A DNA stretch of 64,000 bases from Pisaster brevispinus (GCA_023634235.1 JAMKCF010000019.1:7195947-7259946); one strand, 5' to 3'; shown: positions 12,663 through 25,800, numbered from the stretch's first letter. Program-made: numbers and translations. Notes: generated by a model from the sequence alone, not told the origin.

Positions 12663-12833
12663 GAGCGAGTTCGGGCGGGCGACTAGAGTGACTAGACTGT
12701 GCGCCGTGTGTGACGTAACTCTCAAATTGACTATCTCGACCATGCTCCAGTGCATGGTCGATCTAGTCAATCTCCCTGTGCTCTATGGTTTCTGGTAAGT
12801 CTAGTCACTGTAGTCGCCCACCCGAACTTGCTC
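12663..12833. repeat. Imperfect long palindrome
   Basis: The left arm GAGCGAGTTCGGGCGGGCGA pairs with the right arm TCGCCCACCCGAACTTGCTC. The centre TCGACCATGC...GCATGGTCGA is itself palindromic. The second copy is at 23851-24022. Confidence 0.75.
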
Positions 12834-13008
12834 TACTATGGGCAAGTTCGATCAACGATCATTTGTCAACCACTAGTCAATGTTCCATGGTTACCTATGC
12901 ATGAAATACATCCTGGGTACCAGGCAAAATCGCCCAATGGTCGACAATAGCCAACTATAGTCCCTTGATCGAACTTGCTCCAAAATGATCGTTAAATCGC
13001 CATCTTAG

Positions 13009-13118
13009 AAGAGCGCCATCTTGGATTGGAAGCGCGCCATCTTGGATTGGAAGCGCGCCATCCTGGATTGGAAGCGCGCCATCTTGGATTAGAAGCGCGC
13101 CATCTTTAGAAGCGGGCC
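13009..13118. repeat. Short tandem repeat with GCGCCATCTTGGATTGGAA units
   Basis: About five units of roughly 25 bases. They give the minus-strand peptide repeat ALPIQDG, which I take to be non-coding. The second copy is at 24188-24302. Confidence 0.85.
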
Positions 13119-13316
13119 ATCTTTTTACGTCGACTGGCGCCCGCACCCTGCTGAGTTGATGCGTCCTGGGGTCGATGTCGGGGTACCCGTGGGTTGGAGT
13201 CTGCGTTGGTGTTCCGACGTCTGACTGCGATTGTGTGCAGCGGCGGCCGCATACCTGCATGGGTTGGGGTCTGCGTTGGTGTTTCAACATCTGACCGCAA
13301 TTGTGTGCAGCGGCAG

Positions 13317-13949
13317 CCTACGGTGGCTGATATCCGCCAACAACAAAACACTTTTTCAGTACAGCGTTATAACGCCCTATACGGCGTTATAAGGCCCTAT
13401 ACGGCGTTATAACGCCCTATACGGCGTTAAAACGCCCTAATTTTACGGCGTTATAACACCCTAATTTATGGCGTAATAACGCCCTAATTTACGGCGTTAT
13501 AACGCCCTAATACGGCGTTATAACGCCCTAATTTACAGCGTTATAACGCCCTAATACGGCGTTATAACGCCGTAAATTAGGGCGTTATAACGCCGTAAAT
13601 TAGGGCGTTATAACTCCGTAAATTAGGGTGTTAAAAACGCCGTAAAATTAGGGCGTTATAACGCCGTATAGGCCGTTATAACGCCGTATTAGGGCGTATA
13701 ACGCCGTAAATTAGGGCGTTAAAACGCTGTTAATGAGGGCGTTTTAACGCCGTATTAGGGCGTTATAACGCCATATTAGGGCGTTATAACGCCGTAAAAT
13801 TAGGGCGTTGTAACGCTGTATTAGGGAGTTATAACGCCGTAAAATTAGGGCGTTATAACACCGTAATAGGGCGTTATAACGCCGTATAGGGCGTTATAAC
13901 GCCGTACTGAAAAAGTGTGTTGTTGTTGGCGGAAATCAGCCACCGTAGG
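13317..13949. mobile_element. Foldback-type repeat: GGCGTTATAACGCC palindrome array between inverted arms
   Basis: The left arm (13317-13362, starting CCTACGGTGGCTGA) and right arm (13904-13949, ending TCAGCCACCGTAGG) are inverted copies about 46 bases long. Between them are about 25 copies of the perfect 14-bp palindrome GGCGTTATAACGCC. The spacers read CTAATTTAC in the left half and GTAAATTAGG in the right half, so the array itself is inverted about its centre. No target duplication seen. Confidence 0.85.
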
Positions 13950-15421
13950 AGCCGGATACCCGCATTGGTCGACAATTGGGTGTGTTTTCGCGGCTGTAAC
14001 CAATAACTGTTTCGGTCTTTGGACGGTGATTAACCAATGGCCAACAGTTATTGGTACGACCGCGAAAATGGGATGGTTGGGGTCTGCGTTGGTGTTCCGA
14101 CGTCTCCCCGCGAAAGCGTGCAACGGTAGCTGGACACCCGCATTGGTCGGCCCTAACGCGGTTCATACCAGTCACGCATGTTTTATTTTGCGGCAGGGTT
14201 ATTTAGTCTGTAGCTAGCGGAGCTTGCGTGAGGGTCAGATGATTTGTGGGTGTTGATTTGGGGATAAATTTGGCATATTCAAAACATAGATTGGGGGTTT
14301 AGCCAAATAAATAAGTGTGTAATAGCAGTGTGTTATGTTTGTGTAGGACACGTTGCCCTGCAAATCAACAAAGAAATAACAAGACAAAAAACAACTCAGA
14401 AAACACAAAAATGCAAAAATAAAGACATACAGAAAAACCGAAATATACTGAGAAGGTAATTAAAAGTACATATATGAAACAAAGAAACAAACGGCAAAAC
14501 ACGGATATAGAAAAGGTGTAGAGACAAAGACACTTTTAACAAATAAAGATAAAGAGAAACAAAGAAATACAGAATTAAAGAAAAAAGGAAATCAAGTAAC
14601 AAATAAATACAGGAGCACATAATCCTAATTTCCATTCAACGAAACCAGTGGATTGCTTTATAGGCATTTAGTCGCTCAACACAAGTTTTAACATCATGAA
14701 AATACATACAAATGATCATGCCAAGCATGCATCATTACCAAGTATATCCTTCCCCAATATTACAACTCAACTCCGGCCATACACCCCCAAATTATGCTTC
14801 GTAGTTGGAGAAAAGGGGACGAGAATGATGAGGAGGGCAGGCGACGTTTCGACCCCACTCAACATCTTTTGCATGGTCACAATTTTATCATAAGACAAAA
14901 CAACATTGCGTACCGGTATTATCTACCGTTACCGAGCCAATTCTACAAAATGATTACCTCTGAGTGTCCCTCCAGTTACCCCCCTCACCCCACATTAAAT
15001 TTGCAGCATTTTATACGCAAGAATCGCTCCCATCTAGCGGGTGCCGTGCGAAGCGCGACAACCCGCTAGTCTCTATTATACAGAGATCAGTGGAACAATC
15101 AAAACAAAGTCTTAAACCAAGACTACACTCGTTAAGTTCGCGCTACGAGGCGCGTTGACCCGGAAGTCGACGGAGTCGCTATGCATTTCGCACATGCGCA
15201 CACGTGCTCACTCGTCAATCGGTACACGATGTTTAAAACGTTAGCGTGGATCTGCGATTTATTTTCTGGAATAATATCATCATGAATATATTTGTTATTT
15301 TTTGATGCCTCAAAAGTGTAGTTATGGCCATAAAGAATATATCAACAGAATTTCAGCTTCTTAATTCAAGTAAAAAATATTTAAAAACATTAGTCAAAGA
15401 TTTGTTCGCATGCTAGAGAAG
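13950..15421. other. Block X, right part, no gene
   Basis: Holds a second copy of the 'GTCTGCGTTGGTGTTCCGAC' segment also seen at 13198 and 13270, a CCAATAACTGT/ACAGTTATTGG inverted pair (14009-14055), and an A-rich stretch (14380-14640). No supported coding region. Confidence 0.6.
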
Positions 15422-15879
15422 CTTTATACCCAGGACGTCAGTGCAGTGGCACTGACGTCCTACCAGGGCTAGGGAAACTCCTGATGCCGCGGTAATAAGA
15501 ATTCCGCGATAATGAGACATGACTCTACACAAGGTGGGAAATCCCGCTGGTAACACTATTGAATCAACTACCACACTTTCACATCATGCCGACCGAGTAT
15601 GCTTGCTTTAGTGGAATTTCTAAATCCTTTAACATCAAATGATAGATTTACATTTCACAAACTCACCTCGACAAAGTCCATGATTCTTTCAGAAACGACG
15701 AGGCATAATTATTCAGTTTTCTACCAGAAGGAAATTCCACACGAGCGACGCTCAGTCAACCACCAGGCTGTTACTACATACGTGGGTACATACTTTCATA
15801 CATACGTGAATGTGTGCGTATACATAGTTTCCTGTTGACGTCATGCAGTGGAATTCTGTGCTGTGAAGTGCAGTGTAAA

Positions 15880-17893
15880 TATGGGGCGCCGTTTGTCAAT
15901 TAATTGTTTAGCGTATTTCTGACGTGTTTTTATCATGGTTTGTAACAATTAGAAGTAAACCATAGAAATTGTTGTCCAAATTATTTTGTGGTTTACATAC
16001 CATGAATATAAAATCAACGCTTGTAAATTATGATTTATAAACCATGAAAATTAAATTCATAGTAAAACATGGTTTATAAATCATGGTTTATAAATCATGA
16101 AAATTAAATCATCAAAAAACGTGGTTTATAAGCCATGGTTTATAAACCATGAAAATTAAAGCATCATAAAACATGGTTTACAAACCATAACAAATTTAAA
16201 CATCACAGAACATGGTTTACAAGTCATGGTTGATAAACCATGAAAACTTAAAACCTTCAAAACATGGTTTATTAACCATACAAATTAAACCATCATTAAC
16301 CATGGATTTTAAACCATGACAATTGAGGCATCATAAATCATGGTTTATAAACCATGAAAAATCGTGTGGTCACAAATCATGGTTTATAAACCATAAAAAC
16401 GTCCCCAACCTCCTTCCCATCGATCACTGCTCTCCGTTACCTCCCCACAAGCTAACCATTCGGATTACAGATCAGTGAAATCACGAGGGGCGCTGTGTGC
16501 TTGTCTGTCATCCGGACCCGCGGTAGCTGATCATTTGTTTACGTTCAGTCATTCGCACGTGAAATAAAAAAATGGCCGAGCAATCTAGCGTGGAGCAGCT
16601 AGCTGTTACCATTTCTATGGCTGTAGTGCCTGTTCACGTGCAAAACGAACGCAACAAGTGTCGGGCAACAATGATAGTCTATGACCAGTATGGGAAGGAG
16701 GTTGAATGAAACCGACGTTTATAAACCATGATTTGTGAACGCATGATTTTCATGGTTTGTTTGTAAACCATTTTTTATAATGCTTTAATTTGTATGGTTT
16801 ATAAATTATGTTTTAAGGTGCTTCATTACCACGTTTTGTGGTGCTTAAATTTTCATGGTTTATAAACCATGTTTTATGATGCTTACACTTTTATAGTTTA
16901 TAAACCATGTTTTGAAGGTGCTTCAGTTTTCATGGTTTATAAATATAAACAATGATTTACAAACCATGATTGAGGATGATTTGATTTTCTTGGTTTATAA
17001 ACCATGATTTACAAACCATGTTTTATGATGAATTAAATTTCCATGAATTATAAACCATAATTTATAAGACTTTATTGTAAATTCATGATATGTAAACCAC
17101 AAAAATAATTTTGACAACACTTGCTATGGTTTACATCTTTTTGTTACAAGCCATAGTGAAAACGTGTCAAAAATACGTCGTTTAACAATTCGTCACGCGT
17201 ACCACGAAGTGACCTATCTCGTTCACAGCCCCAAAAAACGTATTTGGAGAAAATACCGATTGAAGTTGCACTATGGAGTTTGCTAACTATTTTTGTTTAA
17301 TTTTTTAAGACAAAAATAAAGCTGAATACTTTATTCGCACATAACTGTCAAAATGTTTTCATTCCTGCAACTATTTTAACTAGTAATAAATTTCAAAATA
17401 CATAGGCTACGTCATTTCATAAACACAAAGGCTACGTCACTTCGTGAAAATGAAAAACGAGTATTGCCCGCAGAGCACTGTGTCCTGTGACAAAGACATT
17501 GCATATTGAGACCTATTGCGATAGGTCACTTCGTGAAAAATACTACGCTTCCAGATAGGTCACATCGTGAAAATGCAAAAACGTCACACGCGCGCCTGAA
17601 CTGTGTTGTAACGCTTTGTATACCATTGGTGAGGTGGCGCATCGAGATAGATCACTTTGTGAAAATACAAAGCGACAAATAAAAATTATAGCGACAGGCA
17701 TCGTTTTTACTAATAAGTGTAATTACGAAACTATTACGAATTAGGTATTCAAACTTGCTGTAATATTAACAGTAATGAGTTTATTAATAATCTGTATAAA
17801 AACCGATTTGCAAAAAAATGTTTTATTATTTTTGACAGATAGGTCACTTGGTGGTATACGCGTGACGAATTAATTGACAAACGGCGCCCCATA
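15880..17893. mobile_element. Foldback/TIR element with 6-bp TGTAAA duplication
   Basis: The terminal inverted repeats match perfectly for 26 bases, beginning TATGGGGCGCCG. The target duplication TGTAAA lies at 15874-15879 and 17894-17899; the paralogous spacer at 4228-4240 is the empty site (GCAGTGTAAACGAAAG). The interior has two facing arrays of GGTTTATAAACCATG-like palindromes (about 15940-16400 and 16720-17120) around a unique centre with a short ORF. No transposase is encoded. A 6-bp duplication with TA-starting ends is what I recall for IS3EU-type elements; assignment is tentative. Confidence 0.9.
16572..16709 (+). CDS. 45-codon ORF in the centre of the foldback element
   Basis: ATG in the context AAAAAAATGG opens MAEQSSVEQLAVTISMAVV, then PVHVQNERNKCRATMIVYD and QYGKEVE, then stop. 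It occupies the only non-palindromic part of the element and is identical in the second copy (48430-48567). The composition looks protein-like, with no transmembrane segment or signal. It may be a first exon captured from a host gene or a chance ORF. I do not recognise it. Confidence 0.35.
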   Translation: MAEQSSVEQLAVTISMAVVPVHVQNERNKCRATMIVYDQYGKEVE

Positions 17894-17923
17894 TGTAAAC
17901 GAAAGACTAAAGACCCCTTGCCA

Positions 17924-18242
17924 CAACCTCGTCCCCATGGTTTACTTTATTTCCAACCATGTTTGTAAATAGTAAACCCTGGGATGGAAATTCCTCCCTT
18001 GAACCCTGATTGGACAACAACATTACATTAGCACATGTACAATGTACATGTTTCCAATACATACGAGCTACTAAATCTGGTACCGGACCACGAGACTATG
18101 GCGAAGATGTGAATTTCGATATGCAGCCAGACTATTCTAATTTGCATACGTATCCAAAATTTTTGGATATGCAAATGTTCCAATACCAGGGTGAGAGAGC
18201 AGTCAACCTCGTACTGCTCGACACACCCTGGGGAAGAGGTTG
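17924..18242. mobile_element. 319-bp MITE with CAACCTCG/TTCCCC ends
   Basis: The ends CAACCTCGTCCCC and (inverted) CAACCTCTTCCCC are flanked by CCCTTGCCA at 17915-17923 and 18243-18251. The spacer near 4255 lacks it. An 8-9 bp duplication suggests a hAT or similar family. Non-coding. The second copy is 49582-49900. Confidence 0.8.
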
Positions 18243-18251
18243 CCCTTGCCA

Positions 18252-20952
18252 TAATATTTTTTAACACAAGTCTACGTACCGACTCCTCTTCAATGACTCT
18301 AACCGAAAGCACAAGTCCCACATTCACACACTACATAACGAAGTCTAATAGTCTGCGCAACAGAATCGGGATTTCACACATTGGGAAAGTCCCTTATTAC
18401 GGAGGCTTAGAGCAGCCAATGTGAAAGTAAGAAACAAATAAATTGTTAATATTTATTCAAATGCTCCTGTCCAGTAAGAATTAAAATGGAATATGCTTTT
18501 GACAACAACCTTTTATTACTTGCGTTCATTATAAAAAACTATTTGTAGCCTTAACACTGATTCACATAGATGTATATCCAAAATGAACAGGAAACTATAC
18601 ACCATGTATCCCTTGTTAACAAAAAGAGTGACCTTGTACATTCCAGGGCCGCGGTACTACACTGGTCATATGACATTTTGAGTCATGATGTAAACCTTAA
18701 TTCAAGACTTATCAAAGTAACAGTGGAAAAATAAGTTTTTGAGATGTGCCCCTAGTTTCATATCAAAAGTTGATAAAATCAGACACTGCAACCTCCATAA
18801 AATGTAAGATTTAATGCTTTCTTTCATAGAGCTGTGTACATATCGGGCCTGCAGGAAGTCCAGGTTCTGTGGCTCTTTTTAGACTGAGCATGAGAAGTCC
18901 ATGACTTTGTTTTGACGGCGTTTGTCTCACCCTCCAACGGACAGCGCAGCCAGTTTCCCTCCTCCTCGATGTCATTACACGTTTAGGGGGTTTGTTAGCA
19001 ATATCATATTGCTTGTAATTTTGTTCACTGATAATGTTTTTTCTGGTTTGTCCCGTTTCCTTTGTTTGTTTTCAGTCAGAGTTTGAATTAAAAAATGCTG
19101 TTATCCAAAACATTTGGTCATTTAGTATTTGTTGAAAAGACTCTCTAGGCCTATACATGGTTGGTAGGGCTGACACTGTGTTCGTGTTTTGTTTTATTAT
19201 AAAACATGACATTTTTTTGTGAGTCAGGAGAAACATGCACATTTTTCAAAAATGCACATTGTCCTTATTTGGTTTTAACAAACAAAATCAGCTTTTGCGT
19301 TTTGGTTTTTTTTTCAGATACGGTTTTCTCAAATATGACTTCATTTCAGATGAAAATATTTCACAGAAAAAATGGTTCTAGTAGTAGTATGAACTTCATA
19401 AATCAGTAAGATTTCGGACTAGAATTAAACAACGATGTTTTCTTCTACCCTTACCAATCCTGTATCAAACCTTTAACCTTGATTTACACAGTTCTTATTT
19501 ACATTCAACAACATTTACATGAAACTGTAGGCAGGTATGCAAGTGCAGTTTGTCAAAATAGACGCCTGAAGTGCCGACTACAGAAAGACTTTGTACTGTC
19601 AGTTTTCATTGGCACAGCTGAGAAACCAAAAACAATGAAATCAGCTGATCAGCTGAAAAGTGTCATGCTTGTATAAGCTCTTATAAGACTTTTCCCCAAG
19701 AAATCTTCATGCCTCAAAAAATACACAAACACCGAAATAACACAACCTAAAAGGTTTTGAACCCACTTTGTTTCCCTAAAATAGGATCCCTCTCTTTGTC
19801 CTTAAACCAAAAACAAAATTAACTGCTGGTAAGAACTGTGTGAGTTTACGTAATGGCCAATTTTGTAACACATCATGACGCTTGTCCAATGGCTGTCTGA
19901 GTTTATTTTTTCCAGTTAAATTTGAATTTATGCAAAAGATTGTTTTTTATTCCCAACCAATGGTAATGGTTTGGTCTTTTCTACATCTGTAATTTATTTA
20001 CAGTCCAGCACCTTAAACAAAACTAACAAAATATATATTTATCCCACAGCATCTCAGCACGAAGCGATGCCTAAAGAAAGCACACCCTGCACCCCTCAGT
20101 GTGGAAAGCAAAAAACATCATTACAAATACACTGCCGTGGAAAAATTCATGTTCCTTTTTTTCAACCATTTTTATATAGTCTTGCGAGTAATTTTTCAGT
20201 GATTATCATCTGTATGTCAAATCTACTAACACAAATGCACCCCAAAAAGAGCCATATCCTGGGTACGCCACTGCTGATAATTTAAAGTATGATTCTGGTT
20301 AGACCACATCAGCCCTCAACATGAGAAATTCCCCAATCAAGAACAATTTCAGTAACAATTGAAACAGAACAGTTAGTTGTGTTAGTGGATTTCTAATGTA
20401 AAGTCTATAAATTGACTAATTTGTAACCTACCAACTGTACAAAGTAGTCATAAAGTTGTAAAGTTTGAAGACCTCAATTTTTTCTTAGTGGATCCTGATA
20501 GAGGAAGACATGCTCTATCAAGTCATTTTCATTTCGTTGATTTTCGGAATGATACATTGTTACAAAATTGGATCTAAGGTCACGATAACATATTAAAGGT
20601 CACGGTGACCTACTTTTCACAAAATGTAATTTTGACAAAAGAGTTAATTTGAGCATGCAATTCTCATTATTTTAATACCAAATTTGCATATATTCAATGA
20701 AAATTGACATGGTTTTGACATATTTGTACTAAATGGGTGGAATTTTACTCTAAAAATTTCATTTTGTTGTGGTTTCTGCCCTGACCACATGGTCGGTCGG
20801 ATCGGGCTAAAAATTGGTGTGTATTCATTATCAAAATTGGAAGACATAAGGTAAAAAAGTGCGTTGGTCTGACATGGAATGACCAAAATACGTTATGTAC
20901 ATAATTATTAAAAGTTGTGACAATAATTTAGTCGACATTGTCTTTAAAACTT
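18252..20952. other. Spacer between the MITE and gene copy C
   Basis: Paralogous to 6975-9747. The stretch 20236-20890 replaces sequence present downstream of copies A and B and includes GGTCACGGTGACC near 20597. No coding region supported. Confidence 0.5.
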
Positions 20953-22844
20953 TCACTTTGTTTTGTCTTGTATCACTGAAATGTTTCGGACAGGATCCCA
21001 CTGTGATGTATAGATGCCCGTTTTCAAGTCCCATTTGTTGTTTGCATAGATGTTTAGTACGGTGTAGACGCTGGGCTTGAAGGACATCCGAGACTTCACA
21101 CCAACACCCCGAATCTTTCCTTCCAGATCCATTACCTCTTTCTTGTTGGTGAAATTTTGGGTGTAGACACAAATAGCGCAATCGTTATCCAACTCATAAA
21201 CGGACACTTTAGCAAACATACCGAGCTTCCCCTCCGCTGTTGCTTGGGCAATTTTCACCCAATCCTCACCAGGTTTTTCTGTTTCGCCCTGTTTGTAAAT
21301 GAGAATCCACATGCCCCGCAAACACCTTCAAGGTAAGAAAGAGAGGAACGAAACACAAGGTTTATACTTTTTATGTTTCCACATGACCTTTCTATTTTGT
21401 CGATCAGGACAAAAGGAAAGATCAGGAGCAAAGCAGGGGGATTGAAGGGGGAACTTGAAGTCCTTTGCCTGATCATGATATCACAAGCTGAAATGGTGTC
21501 CCCTTTACGACATCAAATGACTGACCGAAAAATATTTTGACATATAGAACCCTTAAAGCAAATTGTTTGTTGGTGTTGTTTTTGCTTGTTTTTGGTGGGA
21601 GGTGTAAATATCACGCTTGAAACAGCGCCCTCACTTTAAATCCTCATTGATAGGTCAAACGAGATTGCAAACAACCGGCTACCCGAGACTCCACCGGCAC
21701 AAACAAGTTGGCATTGTCTTTTGTTACAAGACATGTCAAACCAACGGCCTACAAAGTTGGTATTTACAGGTAAAAGCAATATTGCAGACCACTCATTCAC
21801 AGTGGCTTCAGGTTTTCTCAAATCATGTTTTAGAGGAGATAATGCCTCATACATTAATGAACTCATCTTACATGTGAGCCGATGCCAATTTTTTGATGGT
21901 GTGGAAGTTTACTCGATTGGGTGTAAGTTTCAGTTCTATCCCGTCAGCTCTCAGGCTTTCCGTATCCCCAAGTCCTTCGTCTTCCACATAGCTTGGCGAC
22001 AAAACTCTTATCTCTTTGACATTTTCAGGCCTGGGGAAAAAAATTACCTAGTTAGAATAATTGGTTACTACAGCTGTAACAATGTACTTGCTTCCCTTGT
22101 CCCTGCCCCACTCCTTTATGATACTATGATACAGTTAAGTAACATCCTTTCAATGGGCTCATTAATGTTGCTTGTGAGGCTTCTGATGCTCAACATATGT
22201 TGTTGAATTTAGTGTCTGCAACCATTTCAGTAGCAATAACAAAAACTAACCATATACAAGCACTAAACAGCACAAAAATCTATTATTTAGATATAAAAAG
22301 TCCAAATCAAGCTCGAAAATCACGGCTTTTCGATATAATGACAAACTATAGTATAATTTGAAGAGAGCACCTGGGTTTTCCCGAGGGTGTTATTTATGAA
22401 TTACAAATACAATGATTTCAAATATAATGTCTAGTTTCTAAATCTTGTTATTTTGAATTCTGATCTAAAAAATTTACAATTTTAATTGAAGGTAACCTCA
22501 ATCTTTAGTGGGGGAATATTTGGCATAACAAACTGAAATTGCATGACATTTCAATCTCACCAGTTAAACTTTGAAGGCACGATGTTTTTTACAAAATGAT
22601 CAAATCGGCGTTGTCGTTCGCTCTCATCTGGATAGTCTAGAGGATTAAAGAGGAACAGTTCCACTGTGCCGTAACCATCATAGTACATGGATGACCTAAA
22701 GTCAGAACATTTTAGTTCCGTGTGTTGTGTAGAAGTACTGCTTCTGGGACACAGGCTGGAGGCTGAACCATCCGAGGACTGGTTGTGGGTCAACTTCTGA
22801 AATTTAAGGAGTCGTGGCCTCTTATAGACAGGTTGAACTTGCAT
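20953..22844 (-). CDS. C11orf68-like: UPF0696/C11orf68-like protein, copy C (3 exons)
   Basis: Predicted exons: 22844-22561, 22030-21872 and 21325-20953; about 271 residues. Splicing restores W at the first junction (TG|G) and M at the second (AT|G): FNW-PENVKEI and SAHM-CLRGMW. Exon 3 reads AKVSVYELDNDCAICVYTQN and FKPSVYTVLNIYANNKW, so the variable segment between AKVS and YT differs from copies A and B and is one residue longer. Exon 1 has replacements (SSMYYDGYGTVELFLF) where B and D have SSKDYDFCDTVELLLF. The frame is intact. An ORF starting TTG upstream of MQVQ is not needed. Confidence 0.85.
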
Positions 22845-25800
22845 GGAAGATTTTATTTGGCAAATCAAGGCTGGTTTAAACCATAGTATCAGTAGCGTTT
22901 CTTGAAAACATTTTCATTTGGGGATGGAGCCGGAGAAGGTATCATAATTATGAATATTATTATTTATGTGTTTTATTTAAATAAAATTATATTTGTTTAT
23001 TTATTTATGTATTTATGTATTTATGTATTTATGTATTTATGTATTTATGTATTTATGTATTTATTTATGTATTTATTTATTTATGTATTTATGTATTTAT
23101 GTATTTATGTATTTATGTATTTATGTATTTATGTATTATGTATTTATGTAATTATTTATTTATGTATTTACTCACTCACTCACTTACTCACTCACTCACT
23201 CACTCACTCCTCATTTATTTATTTATTTTAATTTTTGAATTTTTTTTATGTGGAGTATGTTACTACATTTATTTCAAACTCAAATTTTTTTTTTTATTTA
23301 TTATTATTATTACTTTTTACGGATTTTTTTTCTTTACAATTTGCAAGCTTTTTCCTGGGCAAGCTTTTAGCTCATTGCGCAGGTTTTTTTCGCTCAGCTC
23401 CGTTGCATCATGGAGCTATAATAGCTCCATGGTTGCATACAACGCGACGGAGTCCAGGGTATAAAGGTCTTTTACCAGTGCGAAAACAATTATACCAACA
23501 TTTTTTCATATTTTTACCTTATTGGTGAAGCTGAAGCTTTACTCGCATATTCCTAGTGTCCTTAACTATCAGCCTGTTGGGTTCAGAATTGTTGATTTTA
23601 TCCTTGGATGACATTATTTGTGAAAATAAAATGGAAATTGACGTCTTCTCTATAACTTTCTTTACTGACTCCGTTTATGAATACTCGCACGCAAGCGCGC
23701 CCATAGCAAGTTCGTCACACTTGTTCTAGTCTGGTGCAAGATTCCTCTCGCTTTAATTTGTCATGATTTTTCCCCGCGAGAGGGCACTATCATCCACGAA
23801 CGCGCCTGCAAATGATAGTCCCATCTCGCTGGGAACAATCCACTAATCGAGGAGCGAGTTCGGGCGGGCGACTAGAGTGACTAGACTGTGCGCCGTGTGT
23901 GACGTAACTCTCAAATTGACTATCTCGGCCATGCTCCAGTGCATGGTCGATCTAGTCAATCTCCCTGTGCTCTATGGTTTCTGGTAAGTCTAGTCACTGT
24001 AGTCGCCCACCCGAACTTGCTCTACTATGGGCAAGTTCGATCAGCGATCATTTGTCAACCACTAGTCAATGTTCCATGGTTACCTATGCATAAAATACAT
24101 CCTGGGTACCAGGCAAAATCGCCCAATGGTCGACAATAGCCAACTATAGTCCCTTGATCGAACTTGCTCCAAAATGATCGTTAAATCGCCATCTTAGAAG
24201 AGCGCCATCTTGGATTGGAAGCGCGCCATCTTGGATTGGAAGCGCGCCATCTTGGATTGGAAGCGCGCCATCTTGGATTAGAAGCGCGCCATCTTTAGAA
24301 GCGGGCCATCTTTTTACGTCGACTGGCGCCCGCACCCTGCTGAGTTGATGCGTCCTGGGGTCGATGTCGGGGTACCCGTGGGTTGGAGTCTGCGTTGGTG
24401 TTCCGACGTCTGACTGCGATTGTGTGCAGCGGCGGCCGCATACCTGCATGGGTTGGGGTCTGCGTTGGTGTTTCAACATCTGACCGCAATTGTGTGCAGC
24501 GGCAGCCTACGGTGGCTGATATCCGCCAACAACAAAACACTTTTTCAGTACAGCGTTATAACGCCCTATACGGCGTTATAAGGCCCTATACGGCGTTATA
24601 ACGCCCTATACGGCGTTAAAACGCCCTAATTTTACGGCGTTATAACGCCCTAATACGGCGTTATAACGCCCTAATTTACAGCGTTATAACGCCCTAATAC
24701 GGCGTTATAACGCCGTAAATTAGGGCGTTATAACGCCGTAAATTAGGGCGTTATAACGCCGTAAATTAGGGCGTTATAACTCCGTAAATTAGGGTGTTAA
24801 AAACGCCGTAAAATTAGGGCGTTATAACGCCGTATAGGCCGTTATAACGCCGTATTAGGGCGTATAACGCCGTAAATTAGGGCGTTAAAACGCTGTTAAT
24901 GAGGGCGTTTTAACGCCGTATTAGGGCGTTATAACGCCATATTAGGGCGTTATAACGCCGTAAAATTAGGGCGTTGTAACGCTGTATTAGGGAGTTATAA
25001 CGCCGTAAAATTAGGGCGTTATAACACCGTAATAGGGCGTTATAACGCCGTATAGGGCGTTATAACGCCGTACTGAAAAAGTGTGTTGTTGTTGGCGGAA
25101 ATCAGCCACCGTAGGAGCCGGATACCCGCATTGGTCGACAATTGGGTGTGTTTTCGCGGCTGTAACCAATAACTGTTTCGGTCTTTGGACGGTGATTAAC
25201 CAATGGCCAATTCAACCGAAACAGTTATTGGTACGACCGCGAAAATGGGATGGTTGGGGTCTGCGTTGGTGTTCCGACGTCTCCCCGCGAAAGCGTGCAA
25301 CGGTAGCTGGACACCCGCATTGGTCGGCCCTAACGCGGTTCATACCAGTCACGCATGTTTTATTTTGCCGCAGGGTTATTTAGTCTGTAGCTAGCGGAGC
25401 TTGCGTGAGGGTCAGATGATTTGTGGGTGTTGATTTGGGGATAAATTTGGCATATTCAAAACATAGATTGGGGGTTTAGCCAAATAAATAAGTGTGTAAT
25501 AGCAGTGTGTTATGTTTGTGTAGGACACGTTGCCCTGCAAATCAACAAACAAAGAAATAACAAGACAAAAAACAACTCAGAAAACACAAAAATGCAAAAA
25601 TAAAGACATACAGAAAAACCGAAATATACTGAGAAGGTAATTAAAAGTACATATATGAAACAAAGAAACAAACGGCAAAACACGGATATAGAAAAGGTGT
25701 AGAGACAAAGACACTTTTAACAAATAAAGATAAAGAGAAACAAAGAAATACAGAATTAAAGAAAAAAGGAAATCAAGTAACAAATAAATACAGGAGCACA

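Larger units (their letters stand above)
12211..15461. mobile_element. Candidate 3.2-kb element with hairpin termini
   Basis: The inverted motif CCAGGGTATAAAG (12265-12277) faces CTTTATACCCAGG (15422-15434). Outside each copy lies a hairpin: ATGGAGCTAT/ATAGCTCCAT on the left (12221-12240) and AGGACGTCAGTGC/GCACTGACGTCCT on the right (15432-15461). Copy A's spacer (3800-3890) lacks the interval. This suggests insertion of one unit, but no clean target duplication is visible and no transposase is encoded. The second copy is at about 23400-26642. Confidence 0.45.
11664..15786. repeat. Duplicated block X, first copy
   Basis: Nearly identical to 22845-26966, offset about 11.18 kb. It contains, in order, a TTTATGTA/TTTA microsatellite, an ACTC tract, a hairpin-bounded insert, a mirrored GC-rich segment, short tandem repeats, and a palindrome array, followed by the usual spacer. 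Small differences between copies (a 12-bp indel near 14058 versus 25216, and array length) show recent duplication with the tandem arrays changing fastest. No gene with protein-like conservation is seen. Confidence 0.85.
15787..22844. repeat. Duplicated block Y plus gene C, first copy
   Basis: Nearly identical to 47645-54501, apart from about 200 bases missing in the second copy near 49410 and a change of similarity inside exon 1 of the gene. It contains a foldback element, a 319-bp MITE, spacer, and gene copy C. Confidence 0.9.

Noticed and set aside
12211..15461. Helitron (hairpin near an end)
   Set aside because: No TC...CTRR termini, and hairpins occur at both ends with inverted motifs.
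21721..22206. 161-codon plus-strand ORF repeated near every UPF0696 copy
   Set aside because: It is antisense to exon 2, where the minus strand has matching splice sites and a family-consistent frame in all five copies.
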